Shown: piece by piece, positions 56,724 to 64,000 of the stretch
Position numbering within the stretch: the stretch's first letter is position 1
Layout: each line of letters begins with the position of its first letter
Assembly: GCA_000514715.1 (NCBI GenBank)
Contig: AZWL01000026.1
Span: forward strand, 133-64,132
Source: Streptomyces sp. CNH099
GTDB lineage: Bacteria > Actinomycetota > Actinomycetes > Streptomycetales > Streptomycetaceae
DNA: 64,000 nucleotides
Reading direction: 5' to 3'
Made by a program: the position numbers and the translations under genes
Notes under the pieces: model-generated
Told to the model about the DNA's origin: nothing
The model's database searches: none
The model's input: the letters and a program-made list of their open reading frames with translations, nothing else

Positions 56724-57189
56724 GCGTCCCCTCACCTCGGCCCGTCGTCCCGATGGCCCCGATCTTCATGCTGCCACCTGACCGGGTGCCCGTAGGCCGA
56801 TACTGTGCCACGGTATGCCATCCGGAACGCCGGCCGCCCTCCGGTACCGAGGCGCCGGGACCCGCCGCGGCCGCCGGCCGCCGGCCGGCCCGTACGCCCG
56901 GACCTGCGCGGATGCGGACGATCAGGCTGACCGACACGCCCCCGGGCCGGCGCGGCGCGCGATGAAAACGTGACCACCGCGCACCAGTGCGTATCGCGCT
57001 GATTACGCCGGTGGCGGGCGGTGAACCGCGGGGCGTTCCCGCCCGTGCCGCCGCGCCCCGCGACACGTCTCCGGCCACTCGTGTCGCAGTGCTGCGCGCG
57101 CGGCACTTCAGCGGGCACCATTCGGTTACGTGCGTCGGCGCGCGCGATCCGCGGGCCGGCGCTTGGTCGTCAGCAGTGAGGAGCCCTCG
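56724..57189. other. 466-bp divergent intergenic stretch
   Basis: This holds the control regions of the two divergent genes (56723 and 57190). GAGGAG at 57178-57183 is the ribosome binding site of the latter. Frames here are arginine/proline-rich and I support none of them. The part around 56955-57010 is locally less GC-rich and may carry promoters. Confidence 0.35.
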
Positions 57190-58008
57190 TTGTTGCGCAC
57201 AGCCTCGGCGCGCCGGTACCTGATGTGCCCACCGGCACACTTCGCCGTCACGTACTCCATCAACCCGTGGATGGACCCCGCCAAGCCCGTCGACCTCCAG
57301 CTCGCGCTCGCGCAGTGGGAGGACCTCGTCGCCCGCCAGCGTTCCCTCGGCCACACCGTCGAGCTGCTGGAGCCCGACCCCGCCCTGCCGGACATGGTCT
57401 TCGCCGCCAACGGCGCGCTCGTCGTCGACGGCCGCGTGCTCGGCGCGCGCTTCGCCTACCCGCAGCGCAGCGGCGAGGCCACCGCCCAGCGCCGCTGGTT
57501 CCGCGCCCACGGCTTCACCGACTACCACCTGCCGGAACACGTCAACGAGGGCGAGGGCGACTTCGCCGTCACCCGCTCCTGGATCCTCGCCGGGCGCGGC
57601 TTCCGCAGCAGCCCCGAGTCGCACGCCGAGGCACAGGAGTACCTGGGCCGGCCGGTCATCGGCCTCGACCTCGTCGACCCGCGCTTCTACCACCTCGACA
57701 CCGCGCTGTGCGTCCTGGACGACTCCACCGACACCGACGTCATGTACTACCCGGCCGCCTTCTCGCCGGGCAGCCGGGACGTCCTCGCCCGGCTCTTCCC
57801 CGACGCCGTCCTGGCGGCGGAGGAGGACGCGCTGGCGCTGGGCCTCAACGCCGTCAGCGACGGCCGCCACGTGCTGCTGCCGCAGGGGGCGGCCGGGCTG
57901 GCCGCCCCGCTGCGGGCGCGGGGCTTCGAACCGATCCCGATGGACCTGACGGAGCTGCTCAAGGGCGGCGGCAGCGTGAAGTGCTGCACGCTGGAGCTGC
58001 GCGACTGA
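57190..58008 (+). CDS. Dimethylargininase/arginine deiminase-fold amidinohydrolase
   Basis: 272 residues from a TTG start (57190 or 57193) with GAGGAG just upstream. The guanidino-modifying fold is clear from PDMVFAANGALVVDGRVLGA, NEGEGDFAVTRSWILAGRGF, DPRFYHLDTALCVLDDSTDT with the catalytic histidine, and GGSVKCCTLELRD with the nucleophilic cysteine. Family members hydrolyse methylarginines (DDAH) or act on related compounds such as ornithine/arginine. Start assignment relies on the ribosome binding site. Confidence 0.88.
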   Translation: MLRTASARRYLMCPPAHFAVTYSINPWMDPAKPVDLQLALAQWEDLVARQRSLGHTVELLEPDPALPDMVFAANGALVVDGRVLGARFAYPQRSGEATAQRRWFRAHGFTDYHLPEHVNEGEGDFAVTRSWILAGRGFRSSPESHAEAQEYLGRPVIGLDLVDPRFYHLDTALCVLDDSTDTDVMYYPAAFSPGSRDVLARLFPDAVLAAEEDALALGLNAVSDGRHVLLPQGAAGLAAPLRARGFEPIPMDLTELLKGGGSVKCCTLELRD

Positions 58009-58086
58009 GCGGCCGCGGGACCGAGCGGCCGACCAGCTCCGCGGTTGCGTGGCCTCGTGGCTGATCGGCGTGGCTGATCGGCCCGG

Positions 58087-59100
58087 CTAGGGAAGGCCGT
58101 GGCCGTCGCCCTCCGGCGGCGGCCACGCATCGCCCCACCGCACGTCCCGGGCGGCCCGGTAGCGCGGCCCCTGCCGCTTGGAGACGGTCGTACCGGCCAG
58201 CCCCTCGCCGGCCATGCACAGCCGCAGCAGCACCTGGCCCTTGCGCAGCTGCGGATGGCGTACGACGCGGCCGGCCGCCGGCGCCCCGCCCACGCGGTCC
58301 GGGCGGGCGGCGGCCACGTACGCGAACTTCTCGTCCTCGTGCCCCAGCTCGCCGCCCTTGATCCGCCGGTGCAGCGCGGACCGCTGGACGCGGGCGGCGA
58401 AGTGGCACCAGTCGGCGGTCCCCGCCATGGGGCACGCCGCGCTGTGCGGACACGGTGCCAGCACCTCGAACCCGGCGGCCACCAGCTGCCGCCGCGCGTC
58501 GAGCACCCGGCGGTACCCCTCCGGCGTACCCGGCTCCACGACCACGACGCCGCCGCGCGCGCTGCGGGCCGCGTCCGCGACGACGTCGCGGCGTACGTCC
58601 TCGGACAGCTCGCCGAGCACGTACGAGACGGTGACCAGCCCGGCCGGCGCCCACGCGGAGCCGGCCGTGCCGAGCGGGTGGCGGCGCCACCCGGCGGCGC
58701 GTACCGCCGGGGCGGCGGCGCCGGCCGCCAGCTCGCGGCCGACCGCCAGCGCCGGTTCCGCCTGGTCGAGGACGACGGTCGGGCGCGACCCGTCCGGCCA
58801 GACGGCCGCCGCCGCCCAGACCGCGGCGCCGGTCCCGCCGCCCACGTCGAGGTGGCTGTCCGGCTCCCAGCCGGGCGCGGCGCCGGCCAGCGCGCGCAGC
58901 GCGGCCCGTACGGCCTGGAAGGTGGCCGGCATGCGGTACGCGGCGTACGCCGCCACGTCGTCCCGGTCGCGCAGCGCCGGGGCGGGGCCGCCGCCGCGGT
59001 ATCCGGCGACGAGCCGCTCCACGGCCGCGGCGGTGCGCCGCGCGCCCGCTCCGTCGAGCAGCCGCCCGAGCCCGGCGCGGAGATCATCCTCGGCATTCAC
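58087..59100 (-). CDS. Rsm22-family ribosomal assembly/methyltransferase-like protein
   Basis: 337 residues. SHLDVGGGTGAAVWAAAAVW is the SAM-binding motif I; LVTVSYVLGELSEDVRRDVV follows. The hallmark cysteine/histidine set is present: CPHSAACPMAGTADWCHFAA (four cysteines in CPH...CPM...WCHF), then HEDEKFAYVAAAR. Mitochondrial Rsm22 is an Fe-S-containing ribosomal assembly factor, and bacterial members are thought to act similarly. Convergent with the amidinohydrolase gene. Confidence 0.9.
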   Translation of the reverse strand: MNAEDDLRAGLGRLLDGAGARRTAAAVERLVAGYRGGGPAPALRDRDDVAAYAAYRMPATFQAVRAALRALAGAAPGWEPDSHLDVGGGTGAAVWAAAAVWPDGSRPTVVLDQAEPALAVGRELAAGAAAPAVRAAGWRRHPLGTAGSAWAPAGLVTVSYVLGELSEDVRRDVVADAARSARGGVVVVEPGTPEGYRRVLDARRQLVAAGFEVLAPCPHSAACPMAGTADWCHFAARVQRSALHRRIKGGELGHEDEKFAYVAAARPDRVGGAPAAGRVVRHPQLRKGQVLLRLCMAGEGLAGTTVSKRQGPRYRAARDVRWGDAWPPPEGDGHGLP

Positions 59101-59201
59101 GCCCCGAGCCTACGGCCCGCCGCACCCCGCCAGAACGCCGCACCGGGCCCCGCCGGTGCGCCGCCGGTGCCGGTTGCATCGGCGCCCTCGCCGGGAGGCG
59201 G

Positions 59202-60884
59202 TCAGCGCAGCCGCTTGCCCTCGTCCGGCCGGAACGTCGCCACCAGCGCCAGACACAGCACCGCGATCCCGATCCGCCCCGTCGCCTGCAGCAGCGGTCC
59301 GCGGAGCAGGATGAACGAGTACCCCGCGATCAGCGGGACCACCGTCGCCAGCACGTTCCCCGGATCGCGCGACATGTGCCCCGACTCCGCGAACCTCCGG
59401 TCCGTCCGCGCCGCCGCGTACCCCACGAGCAGCAGCCCGCCCGTCATCCCCAGCGGCCCGAAGTCCAGCCACAGCTCCGTCCACAGCGGCGAGGACAGGT
59501 TGACGTTCGTCATCCCCATCCACGTGCCCACCTTCACGCCCGAGTCGAGCTGCTTGCCGTCCCACACCGACCGCGGCACGAAGAAGAACGCCGAGGACGC
59601 CAGCTGCTTGCCGTAGGTGTGGCCGGTGCCCGAGTCCACGTACGAGATGGTGTTCGCGAACATCACCGTCTGGTCGTAGTCCTTCATCACCAGCGGCTCC
59701 AGCACCGACCCCGACCGCGTCTCCTTCCGCCCGGAATCGTCGTAGCGGAACTTGTCCGCGAACGGGAACAGCAGCACCGCCAGCGCCACGCCCCCGGCGA
59801 GCGCCGCACGGTAGACGACGGGACTGCGCGGGAACGCGGTGAACAGCAGCGCGAAGGCGACCGTCAGGAACCAGTACCGCGGGTTGGAGATCGGGTTGTT
59901 CACGATCCCGTTGACCAGGACGAGCCCCGCCCACGGCAGCACCACGCCCGGCTGCCGCCTGGCGCGCCGCGACGTCACCAGCCAGCGCGTCGTCATCAGC
60001 AGCGCCAGCAGCGCCGGGACCGTACCGAAGCCGCGCAGGAACGCCGAGCCGACCTGCGAGCCGGACGTGCCGCCGCCGGTCAGCTCGTCGCTGATCGCCT
60101 GGCGGCTGTCGAAGAACGGCGCCGGGCCGCCGAAGGAGGCGATGAGCAGGCCGCTGCCCGCGTACGCGAAGATCACCAGCAGGTACAGCCGGTGCTTGTT
60201 GACCGACGCCGCCGGCCGCGGCCGGCTCAGCCGGGCCTCCGACGCGTGCCGCGACAGCAGCGCGCCGACGTCGAACGCGACGAAGCCGGCGAGCACCAGC
60301 GCCACCGCCATCGTGAAGTCGCCCCGGGTGCCGACGACGGGCGTCGGCGTCTGCTCCAGCACGATCTGCGCCAGCGGCGCGACGCCCATCGCGACGTAGC
60401 AGAAGAGCCACACGGTGCCCTGGATCAGCCGCCGCCGGCCGGCGAGGACCATCGCGGACAGCCGGGCGCCCGCGTAGCAGGTGGTGGCCAGCTGGAGCCA
60501 GAACACCCCGTCCCGCACGTCGGGCTGGGAGCGGCCGGCGACGGCCAGCGGGAGGACGAAGACGAGCGCGACGACCAGCGGGACGGAGAGGGCGCGGGAG
60601 AGCACCGCGCGGGGGGCGGGGCTCTTGGGGATGACGAAGGGGGCGAACGGGCGCCAGGTCCGGCTGCCGATGCGCGGGCCGGCGGCGGCGTCGGCGCCGT
60701 CGCCGGTCTCGGCACGGTTGCCGGCGCCGGTGTGTGGGCCGGTGTGTGGACCGGTGCCGTGGCGCGTACGGCGGGCGGCCCTCGCGGCCAGCGGCGCCAT
60801 CCGGATCTGGACGGTCTCGTCGAGCGGCGCCCGGGCCTCGCCGTCGCCCTCGCCGGGCCGTCGTCCGCCCGATCGGTCTGCCAT
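59202..60884 (-). CDS. Wzy-like O-antigen/oligosaccharide polymerase
   Basis: 560 residues from ATG 60884. A disordered N-terminus of about 90 residues is followed by 10 or more membrane segments (VVALVFVLPLAVAGRSQPDV; LFCYVAMGVAPLAQIVLEQT; LYLLVIFAYAGSGLLIASFG; GLLLVGYAAARTDR). A large external loop with FADKFRYDDSGRKETRSGSV, VDSGTGHTYGKQLASSAFFF and WDGKQLDSGVKVGTWMGMTN fits the polymerase class. It would join repeat units of the envelope polysaccharide whose flippase and co-polymerase are encoded at 48925-52125. Confidence 0.78.
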   Translation of the reverse strand: MADRSGGRRPGEGDGEARAPLDETVQIRMAPLAARAARRTRHGTGPHTGPHTGAGNRAETGDGADAAAGPRIGSRTWRPFAPFVIPKSPAPRAVLSRALSVPLVVALVFVLPLAVAGRSQPDVRDGVFWLQLATTCYAGARLSAMVLAGRRRLIQGTVWLFCYVAMGVAPLAQIVLEQTPTPVVGTRGDFTMAVALVLAGFVAFDVGALLSRHASEARLSRPRPAASVNKHRLYLLVIFAYAGSGLLIASFGGPAPFFDSRQAISDELTGGGTSGSQVGSAFLRGFGTVPALLALLMTTRWLVTSRRARRQPGVVLPWAGLVLVNGIVNNPISNPRYWFLTVAFALLFTAFPRSPVVYRAALAGGVALAVLLFPFADKFRYDDSGRKETRSGSVLEPLVMKDYDQTVMFANTISYVDSGTGHTYGKQLASSAFFFVPRSVWDGKQLDSGVKVGTWMGMTNVNLSSPLWTELWLDFGPLGMTGGLLLVGYAAARTDRRFAESGHMSRDPGNVLATVVPLIAGYSFILLRGPLLQATGRIGIAVLCLALVATFRPDEGKRLR

Positions 60885-61023
60885 TACCGGAATTGCCCCC
60901 GCCCGTATCGTCCCGTATACCCGTCCCGCAACCGAAGACAGTCTAAAGAGGCGCCGGGTTGTGCGCCGGGTAGGCTCCGGGAACACACGTACGGTGCCGG
61001 GGGGTGCCGAGGAGGGGACCGTC

Positions 61024-62166
61024 TTGAGAATTCTGCATGTCGTCACGCTGCACACGCCCACGAACGACTTCGGCGGCCCCACGCGCGTCGCGCTCAACCT
61101 GTCGAAGGGGCTCCGCGCCCGGGGCGTCGACTCCCGCATCGCCACCCTCGGCGACGGCTTCGACGGCCCGCTGCCCCGCGACATCGACGGCGTGCCCACC
61201 TGGATGTACCAGGCCAGGCACGTGCTGCCGCGGTTCGAGGTGAGCGGCATCACCTCACCCGCGCTGCTGGCCCGCGCCCGCCGCCTCGTCCGCTCCGCCG
61301 ACGTCGTGCACGTCCACCTCATGCGGGACCTCATCACGCTGCCGTTCGCCCTCATCGCCCAGCAGGCCGGGGTGCCGGTGGTGCTCCAGACCCACGGCAT
61401 GATCGACCCCACCGAGAAGCCGGTGGCCCGCGCCGTGGACGTGCTCGGGCTGCGCCGCGCGCTGCGCAAGGCGGACGCGACCCTGTACCTGACGGAGTTC
61501 GAACACGGCGAGATCCAGGCCGTCGTCCCGGACACCCCCCTGGCCCGGCCGCGCCGCCTCGTCAACGGCGTGCTGCCGCAGGAGCGCCGCCCCGCGCGGA
61601 CCGAGGGGCCGCCCACGGTCGTCTACGTCGCGCGGGTGCAGGAGCGCAAGCGGCCGGAGGACTTCATCCGGGCGATCCCCGTGGTGCTGGCGAAGTACCC
61701 GGACGCCCGCTTCGTCCTCGCCGGCCCGGACACCGGCGCGCTGGCCGAGCCGATGATGCGGCTGGCCGAGGAACTGCGGGTGTCGGACTCGGTGTCGTAC
61801 GTCGGCTCCCTCACCCCCGACGAGGTGCTGGCCCAGCACCGCGCCGCCGACGTCTACGTACTGCCGTCGGTGGTCGAGCCGTTCCCCGTCTCCGTACTGG
61901 AGGCCATGTCGGTCGGCGTCCCCGTGGTGATCACCCGCACCTGCGGCCTCGGCCCCGACGTGGCGGAAGCCGGCGCGGGCCGGGTCCTCGACAGCCGCGC
62001 CGACGCCGACAACGGCCCGCTGGTCGGCCAGGCCGTACTGGAACTGCTGGACCCGGCCGCCAACGAGGAGGCGTCACAGGCCGCCTGGCAGCTGATCAAC
62101 GACCGGTTCGCGATCGACGGCGTGGTCGACACCCTGTTGAACGTGTACGACGAGGTACGCCGCTGA
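61024..62166 (+). CDS. GT4 glycosyltransferase
   Basis: 380 residues from TTG 61024, with GAGGAGGGG upstream. LRILHVVTLHTPTNDFGGPT begins the GT-B N-domain; DVVHVHLMRDLITLPFALIA and LQTHGMIDPTEKPVARAVDV follow. The C-domain holds VVYVARVQERKRPEDFIRAI, DVYVLPSVVEPFPVSVLEAM and VPVVITRTCGLGPDVAEAGA, which includes the EPFPxSVLEAM nucleotide-sugar motif. Divergent from the Wzy-like gene across 139 bp, so the two are probably co-regulated. Confidence 0.9.
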   Translation: MRILHVVTLHTPTNDFGGPTRVALNLSKGLRARGVDSRIATLGDGFDGPLPRDIDGVPTWMYQARHVLPRFEVSGITSPALLARARRLVRSADVVHVHLMRDLITLPFALIAQQAGVPVVLQTHGMIDPTEKPVARAVDVLGLRRALRKADATLYLTEFEHGEIQAVVPDTPLARPRRLVNGVLPQERRPARTEGPPTVVYVARVQERKRPEDFIRAIPVVLAKYPDARFVLAGPDTGALAEPMMRLAEELRVSDSVSYVGSLTPDEVLAQHRAADVYVLPSVVEPFPVSVLEAMSVGVPVVITRTCGLGPDVAEAGAGRVLDSRADADNGPLVGQAVLELLDPAANEEASQAAWQLINDRFAIDGVVDTLLNVYDEVRR

Positions 62167-62195
62167 CGCGTACGCGCATGCCGTGCCGGTCTACT

Positions 62196-62696
62196 TCACC
62201 TTGGTGCGTCCCGGTTCGGCCGGTGGTCGAGTTCGGCGGTGCAGGTGGCGCGGCCGTGGGGGCCGGTGGCGGTGGCGCGCTGGCGGTGCTGCCCGGCGAC
62301 GGCGAGGGTGCAGGTGGCGCGGGTGCCGTCGGCGGGGAGGACGACGGTGAGGGTGGCGTCTTTGCGTCGCGGGACGTCGACGGTTGTGGTCCAGGGCAGT
62401 TCGGCGTCGGGCAGGGTGGTGGCGGTGCCTTTGGGGCTGTTGCCGAGGTAGGTGACGTGGGCGTTGCCGCTGCCTTGGACGGTGTAGGTGACGGCGGCGG
62501 TGGGCACGTGGCGCTCGGGGGGTGCGGGGTCGTCGTCGCGGGTTGTGGCGTAGGCGAGGAGCGCGGCTGCGGCTGCGGCTGCGGCCGAGAGTGCGACGGC
62601 GACGGCGATAGTCAGGCGGCGCCGCGGCGGGCGTGCGGGCGGGGGCGGGTTATCGGGTTGGGTTTCCGCGGTTGTCGCGGTTTCCGCGGTAGGCAT
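62196..62696 (-). CDS. MmpS-like membrane-anchored protein
   Basis: 166 residues from ATG 62696. A proline-rich cytoplasmic start, one membrane segment (LTIAVAVALSAAAAAAAALL), then an external immunoglobulin-like domain: VTYTVQGSGNAHVTYLGNSP, LPWTTTVDVPRRKDATLTVV and TCTLAVAGQHRQRATATGPH. This is the MmpS accessory-protein pattern. No MmpL transporter is adjacent. The operator or promoter lies in the 490 bp to the right. Confidence 0.75.
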   Translation of the reverse strand: MPTAETATTAETQPDNPPPPARPPRRRLTIAVAVALSAAAAAAAALLAYATTRDDDPAPPERHVPTAAVTYTVQGSGNAHVTYLGNSPKGTATTLPDAELPWTTTVDVPRRKDATLTVVLPADGTRATCTLAVAGQHRQRATATGPHGRATCTAELDHRPNRDAPR

Positions 62697-63186
62697 GGGC
62701 GGGATTCCTTTTCTGTGGTGTGGGGAATCGGTGGAGAGCGTAGCGGGCGTCGGGGCCGAATGTAATCGGCTGGGAGGGTGCTGTGAGCCCTCAATTTCCT
62801 GTGCGGGTAGCGGACCTTTCGGCCGGTTCGCGGGTGGTGCGGTGATCGCGCGTTGCACTTGGCGAGAATTCGCCGTCTGTGGCTGAAGCCTCGGGTTCAC
62901 GTGCGGGTGCGGCGGTGGGCGGGCCGCTGTGGTGGGGCTGACCTGGGCGGTCTCGTGGGTCTCTGTGTGCGTATGCTGCTACGCAGTGTCGCTGATTGAG
63001 GTATGTATGTCTTGGTTTCGTCGTATATCGGTGTGTGGTTGACAGGTGCACGGCTGGGCGTTGAGGATCGCGGCTGCCCCCCATTGATGTGTGCGTTGTG
63101 CTGGCCGGGTAATTGCCCGTCCGGTTGTTCGGCGTGCCGTTTTCCGCGTGTTTCGTGCGCGTGGATTTTGTTGTGGAGGGTGTGGG
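62697..63186. other. 490-bp lower-GC divergent stretch
   Basis: This region between the MmpS-like gene and the WapA/Rhs-type gene is clearly less GC-rich than its neighbours (for example TATGTATGTCTTGGTTTCGT near 63002). I support no gene in it. It contains the promoter at 63039-63068 and presumably the control sites for both genes. Confidence 0.4.
63039..63068 (+). promoter_or_regulatory. Promoter of the WapA/Rhs-type gene
   Basis: TTGACA (63039-63044), an 18-bp spacer and GAGGAT (63063-63068, close to the actinobacterial TAGGAT). Transcription would start about 110 bp before the ATG at 63187. Confidence 0.5.
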
Positions 63187-64000
63187 ATGCGGGCTCGGCT
63201 GGCGCGTTTTGTTTCGTCGGTGGTGATGGCGGCGTTGATGGTGGCGTTGCTGCCGCAGCCGGCTTTTGCGGCGGGTTCCACCCCGGGGCTGGGCGGGGCG
63301 GTGAACGCGGTCACCGGCTTGTTCACCGCCGGCGATGACGACGATGACGGCGGCGGGCCGCCGTCGGGTGACAGCCGGGTGCCTGCGAGCCGGGAGAAGC
63401 TGCCTGAGGGCAAGGCGGAGCCGGCGGCGAAGCGGGTGAAGGAACTGACCGGGCGGCGCACGCCCGAGGCGCGGTTCTGGCGGATGTCGGATGGTGGGGT
63501 TGAGGCGGAGCTGGCGGCGGCGCCGACGTCGTACGAGACGCGGGGCGGGGCGTGGAAGCCGATCGACACCGCGGTGACGAAGACCGGCGCGAAGGGCTTC
63601 GCGTACGCCAACACCAGCAACCTGGCCAGGAGTTACTTCGGCAATACGCCTGGGCGGTTGCTGAAGGTGGAGGGGGAACTGGGCCAGTCGGTGACGTTCG
63701 GCCTGAAGGACGCGGACGGGCCGCTCAAGCCGCAGGTGGAGAAGAACACGATCACCTACCCGGATGCCGTGGCCGGGGCGGATCTGTCGTACCGGGTGGG
63801 TGCGGGGGAAGTGAAGGAGGACATCGTCCTGGCCGATCGGCCGGAGGGTCCGGTGTCGTTCACGTTCACGATGGATGTCACCGATGGTTTGACGCCGAAG
63901 GTGCGTAAGGACGGGTCGGTGGCGTTCTTCCATGAGACCCGCAGGGCGCCGGTGGTGGTGATCCCGGCGCCGTTCATGACCGATGCCCGCAACGAAGCTT
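63187..64000 (+). CDS. Secreted WapA/Rhs-type polymorphic toxin or wall protein, N-terminal part
   Basis: The first 271 codons; the gene runs off the window. A signal peptide (VVMAALMVALLPQPAFAAGS) is followed by an acidic linker (TAGDDDDDGGG). The characteristic start of Rhs/WapA-like proteins comes next: RVKELTGRRTPEARFWRMSD, PTSYETRGGAWKPIDTAVTK, RSYFGNTPGRLLKVEGELGQ and TYPDAVAGADLSYRVGAGEV with KEDIVLADRP. Family members are thousands of residues long with YD/Rhs repeats and a variable C-terminal toxin, then an immunity gene. Those would lie to the right. T-ending codons (GTT, GAT, GGT) are commoner than in nearby genes, hinting at horizontal gain. Confidence 0.82.
   Translation, partial: MRARLARFVSSVVMAALMVALLPQPAFAAGSTPGLGGAVNAVTGLFTAGDDDDDGGGPPSGDSRVPASREKLPEGKAEPAAKRVKELTGRRTPEARFWRMSDGGVEAELAAAPTSYETRGGAWKPIDTAVTKTGAKGFAYANTSNLARSYFGNTPGRLLKVEGELGQSVTFGLKDADGPLKPQVEKNTITYPDAVAGADLSYRVGAGEVKEDIVLADRPEGPVSFTFTMDVTDGLTPKVRKDGSVAFFHETRRAPVVVIPAPFMTDARNEA

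Noticed and set aside
1..64000. tRNA genes and CRISPR arrays
   Set aside because: No cloverleaf with T-loop GGTTCGAATCC-type sequence and no spaced repeat array was found; the only RNA gene I can support is rnpB.

Overview
The window is very GC-rich actinobacterial DNA. Overlapping GTGA/ATGA stop-start junctions, an actinobacterial RNase P RNA, LacI-controlled secreted glucanases, a Ku/LigD-type repair set and whiJ-like regulator pairs all point to Streptomyces or a close relative. Everything below is read from sequence alone; family names come from recognised motifs, not searches.

Left flank (1-4784): a graveyard. An intact TetR repressor with two palindromic operators is followed by remnants of an aminoglycoside-phosphotransferase-like gene, a P-loop ATPase that has lost its Walker A, an unrecognised gene joined to it head-on, an MmyB-type regulator and a Crp-like tail. 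One intact small hypothetical (3302-3724) survives.

Mobile island (4785-24852): the most interesting part. A perfect 28-bp direct repeat (4785-4812 and 24825-24852) bounds 20,040 bp. The right copy is the 3' end of rnpB (24825-25233, minus strand), so the element sits in the RNase P RNA gene and its repeat restores the 3' strand of helix P1. The rnpB terminator is stranded beyond the left repeat. Both ends carry a matching GTACAC-N5-GTACAC pair, candidate integrase arm sites. Inside are five blocks: (A) a leftward integrase/excisionase/regulator block (4941-9054); (B) a rightward chain of overlapping small genes and membrane proteins (9264-13559), preceded by three tandem hairpins with the same loop; (C) a leftward cluster of very small cysteine-rich proteins (14147-15094); (D) a DUF6879 plus XRE/DUF5753 pair (15265-16887); (E) a leftward replication and packaging operon (24543-16973) with a primase/helicase, a seven-copy iteron cluster, a zincin-like protein, a TerS-like protein and a large terminase split into separate ATPase and nuclease genes. 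No capsid, portal, tail, lysis or FtsK/TraB transfer gene is seen. This fits a packaging-competent phage satellite (PICI-like) better than a prophage or a conjugative AICE, but that is inference.

Right flank (24853-64000): ordinary chromosome. It holds an EamA transporter whose 3' end overlaps rnpB, AraC, an aromatic amino acid decarboxylase, a MerR operon, an RNase II-type enzyme, a MOSC protein, a GH16-GH64 beta-1,3-glucanase operon with its LacI regulator, DUF3574, a sulfotransferase-like protein, GNAT, an ECF sigma operon, an NTF2-like protein, two related small acidic/stress-type proteins, Ku plus separate LigD-type polymerase and ligase genes, a truncated haemoglobin, DUF4429/SHOCT and PhoD. 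From 48925 to 62166 lies a dispersed cell-envelope polysaccharide locus (flippase, Wzz-like co-polymerase, two GT4 glycosyltransferases, a TagD-like cytidylyltransferase, a CDP-alcohol phosphatidyltransferase, a Wzy-like polymerase), interrupted by a lipoprotein, a primase-polymerase-like protein, a DDAH-type amidinohydrolase and Rsm22. The window ends in an MmpS-like protein and the first 271 codons of a secreted WapA/Rhs-type protein.
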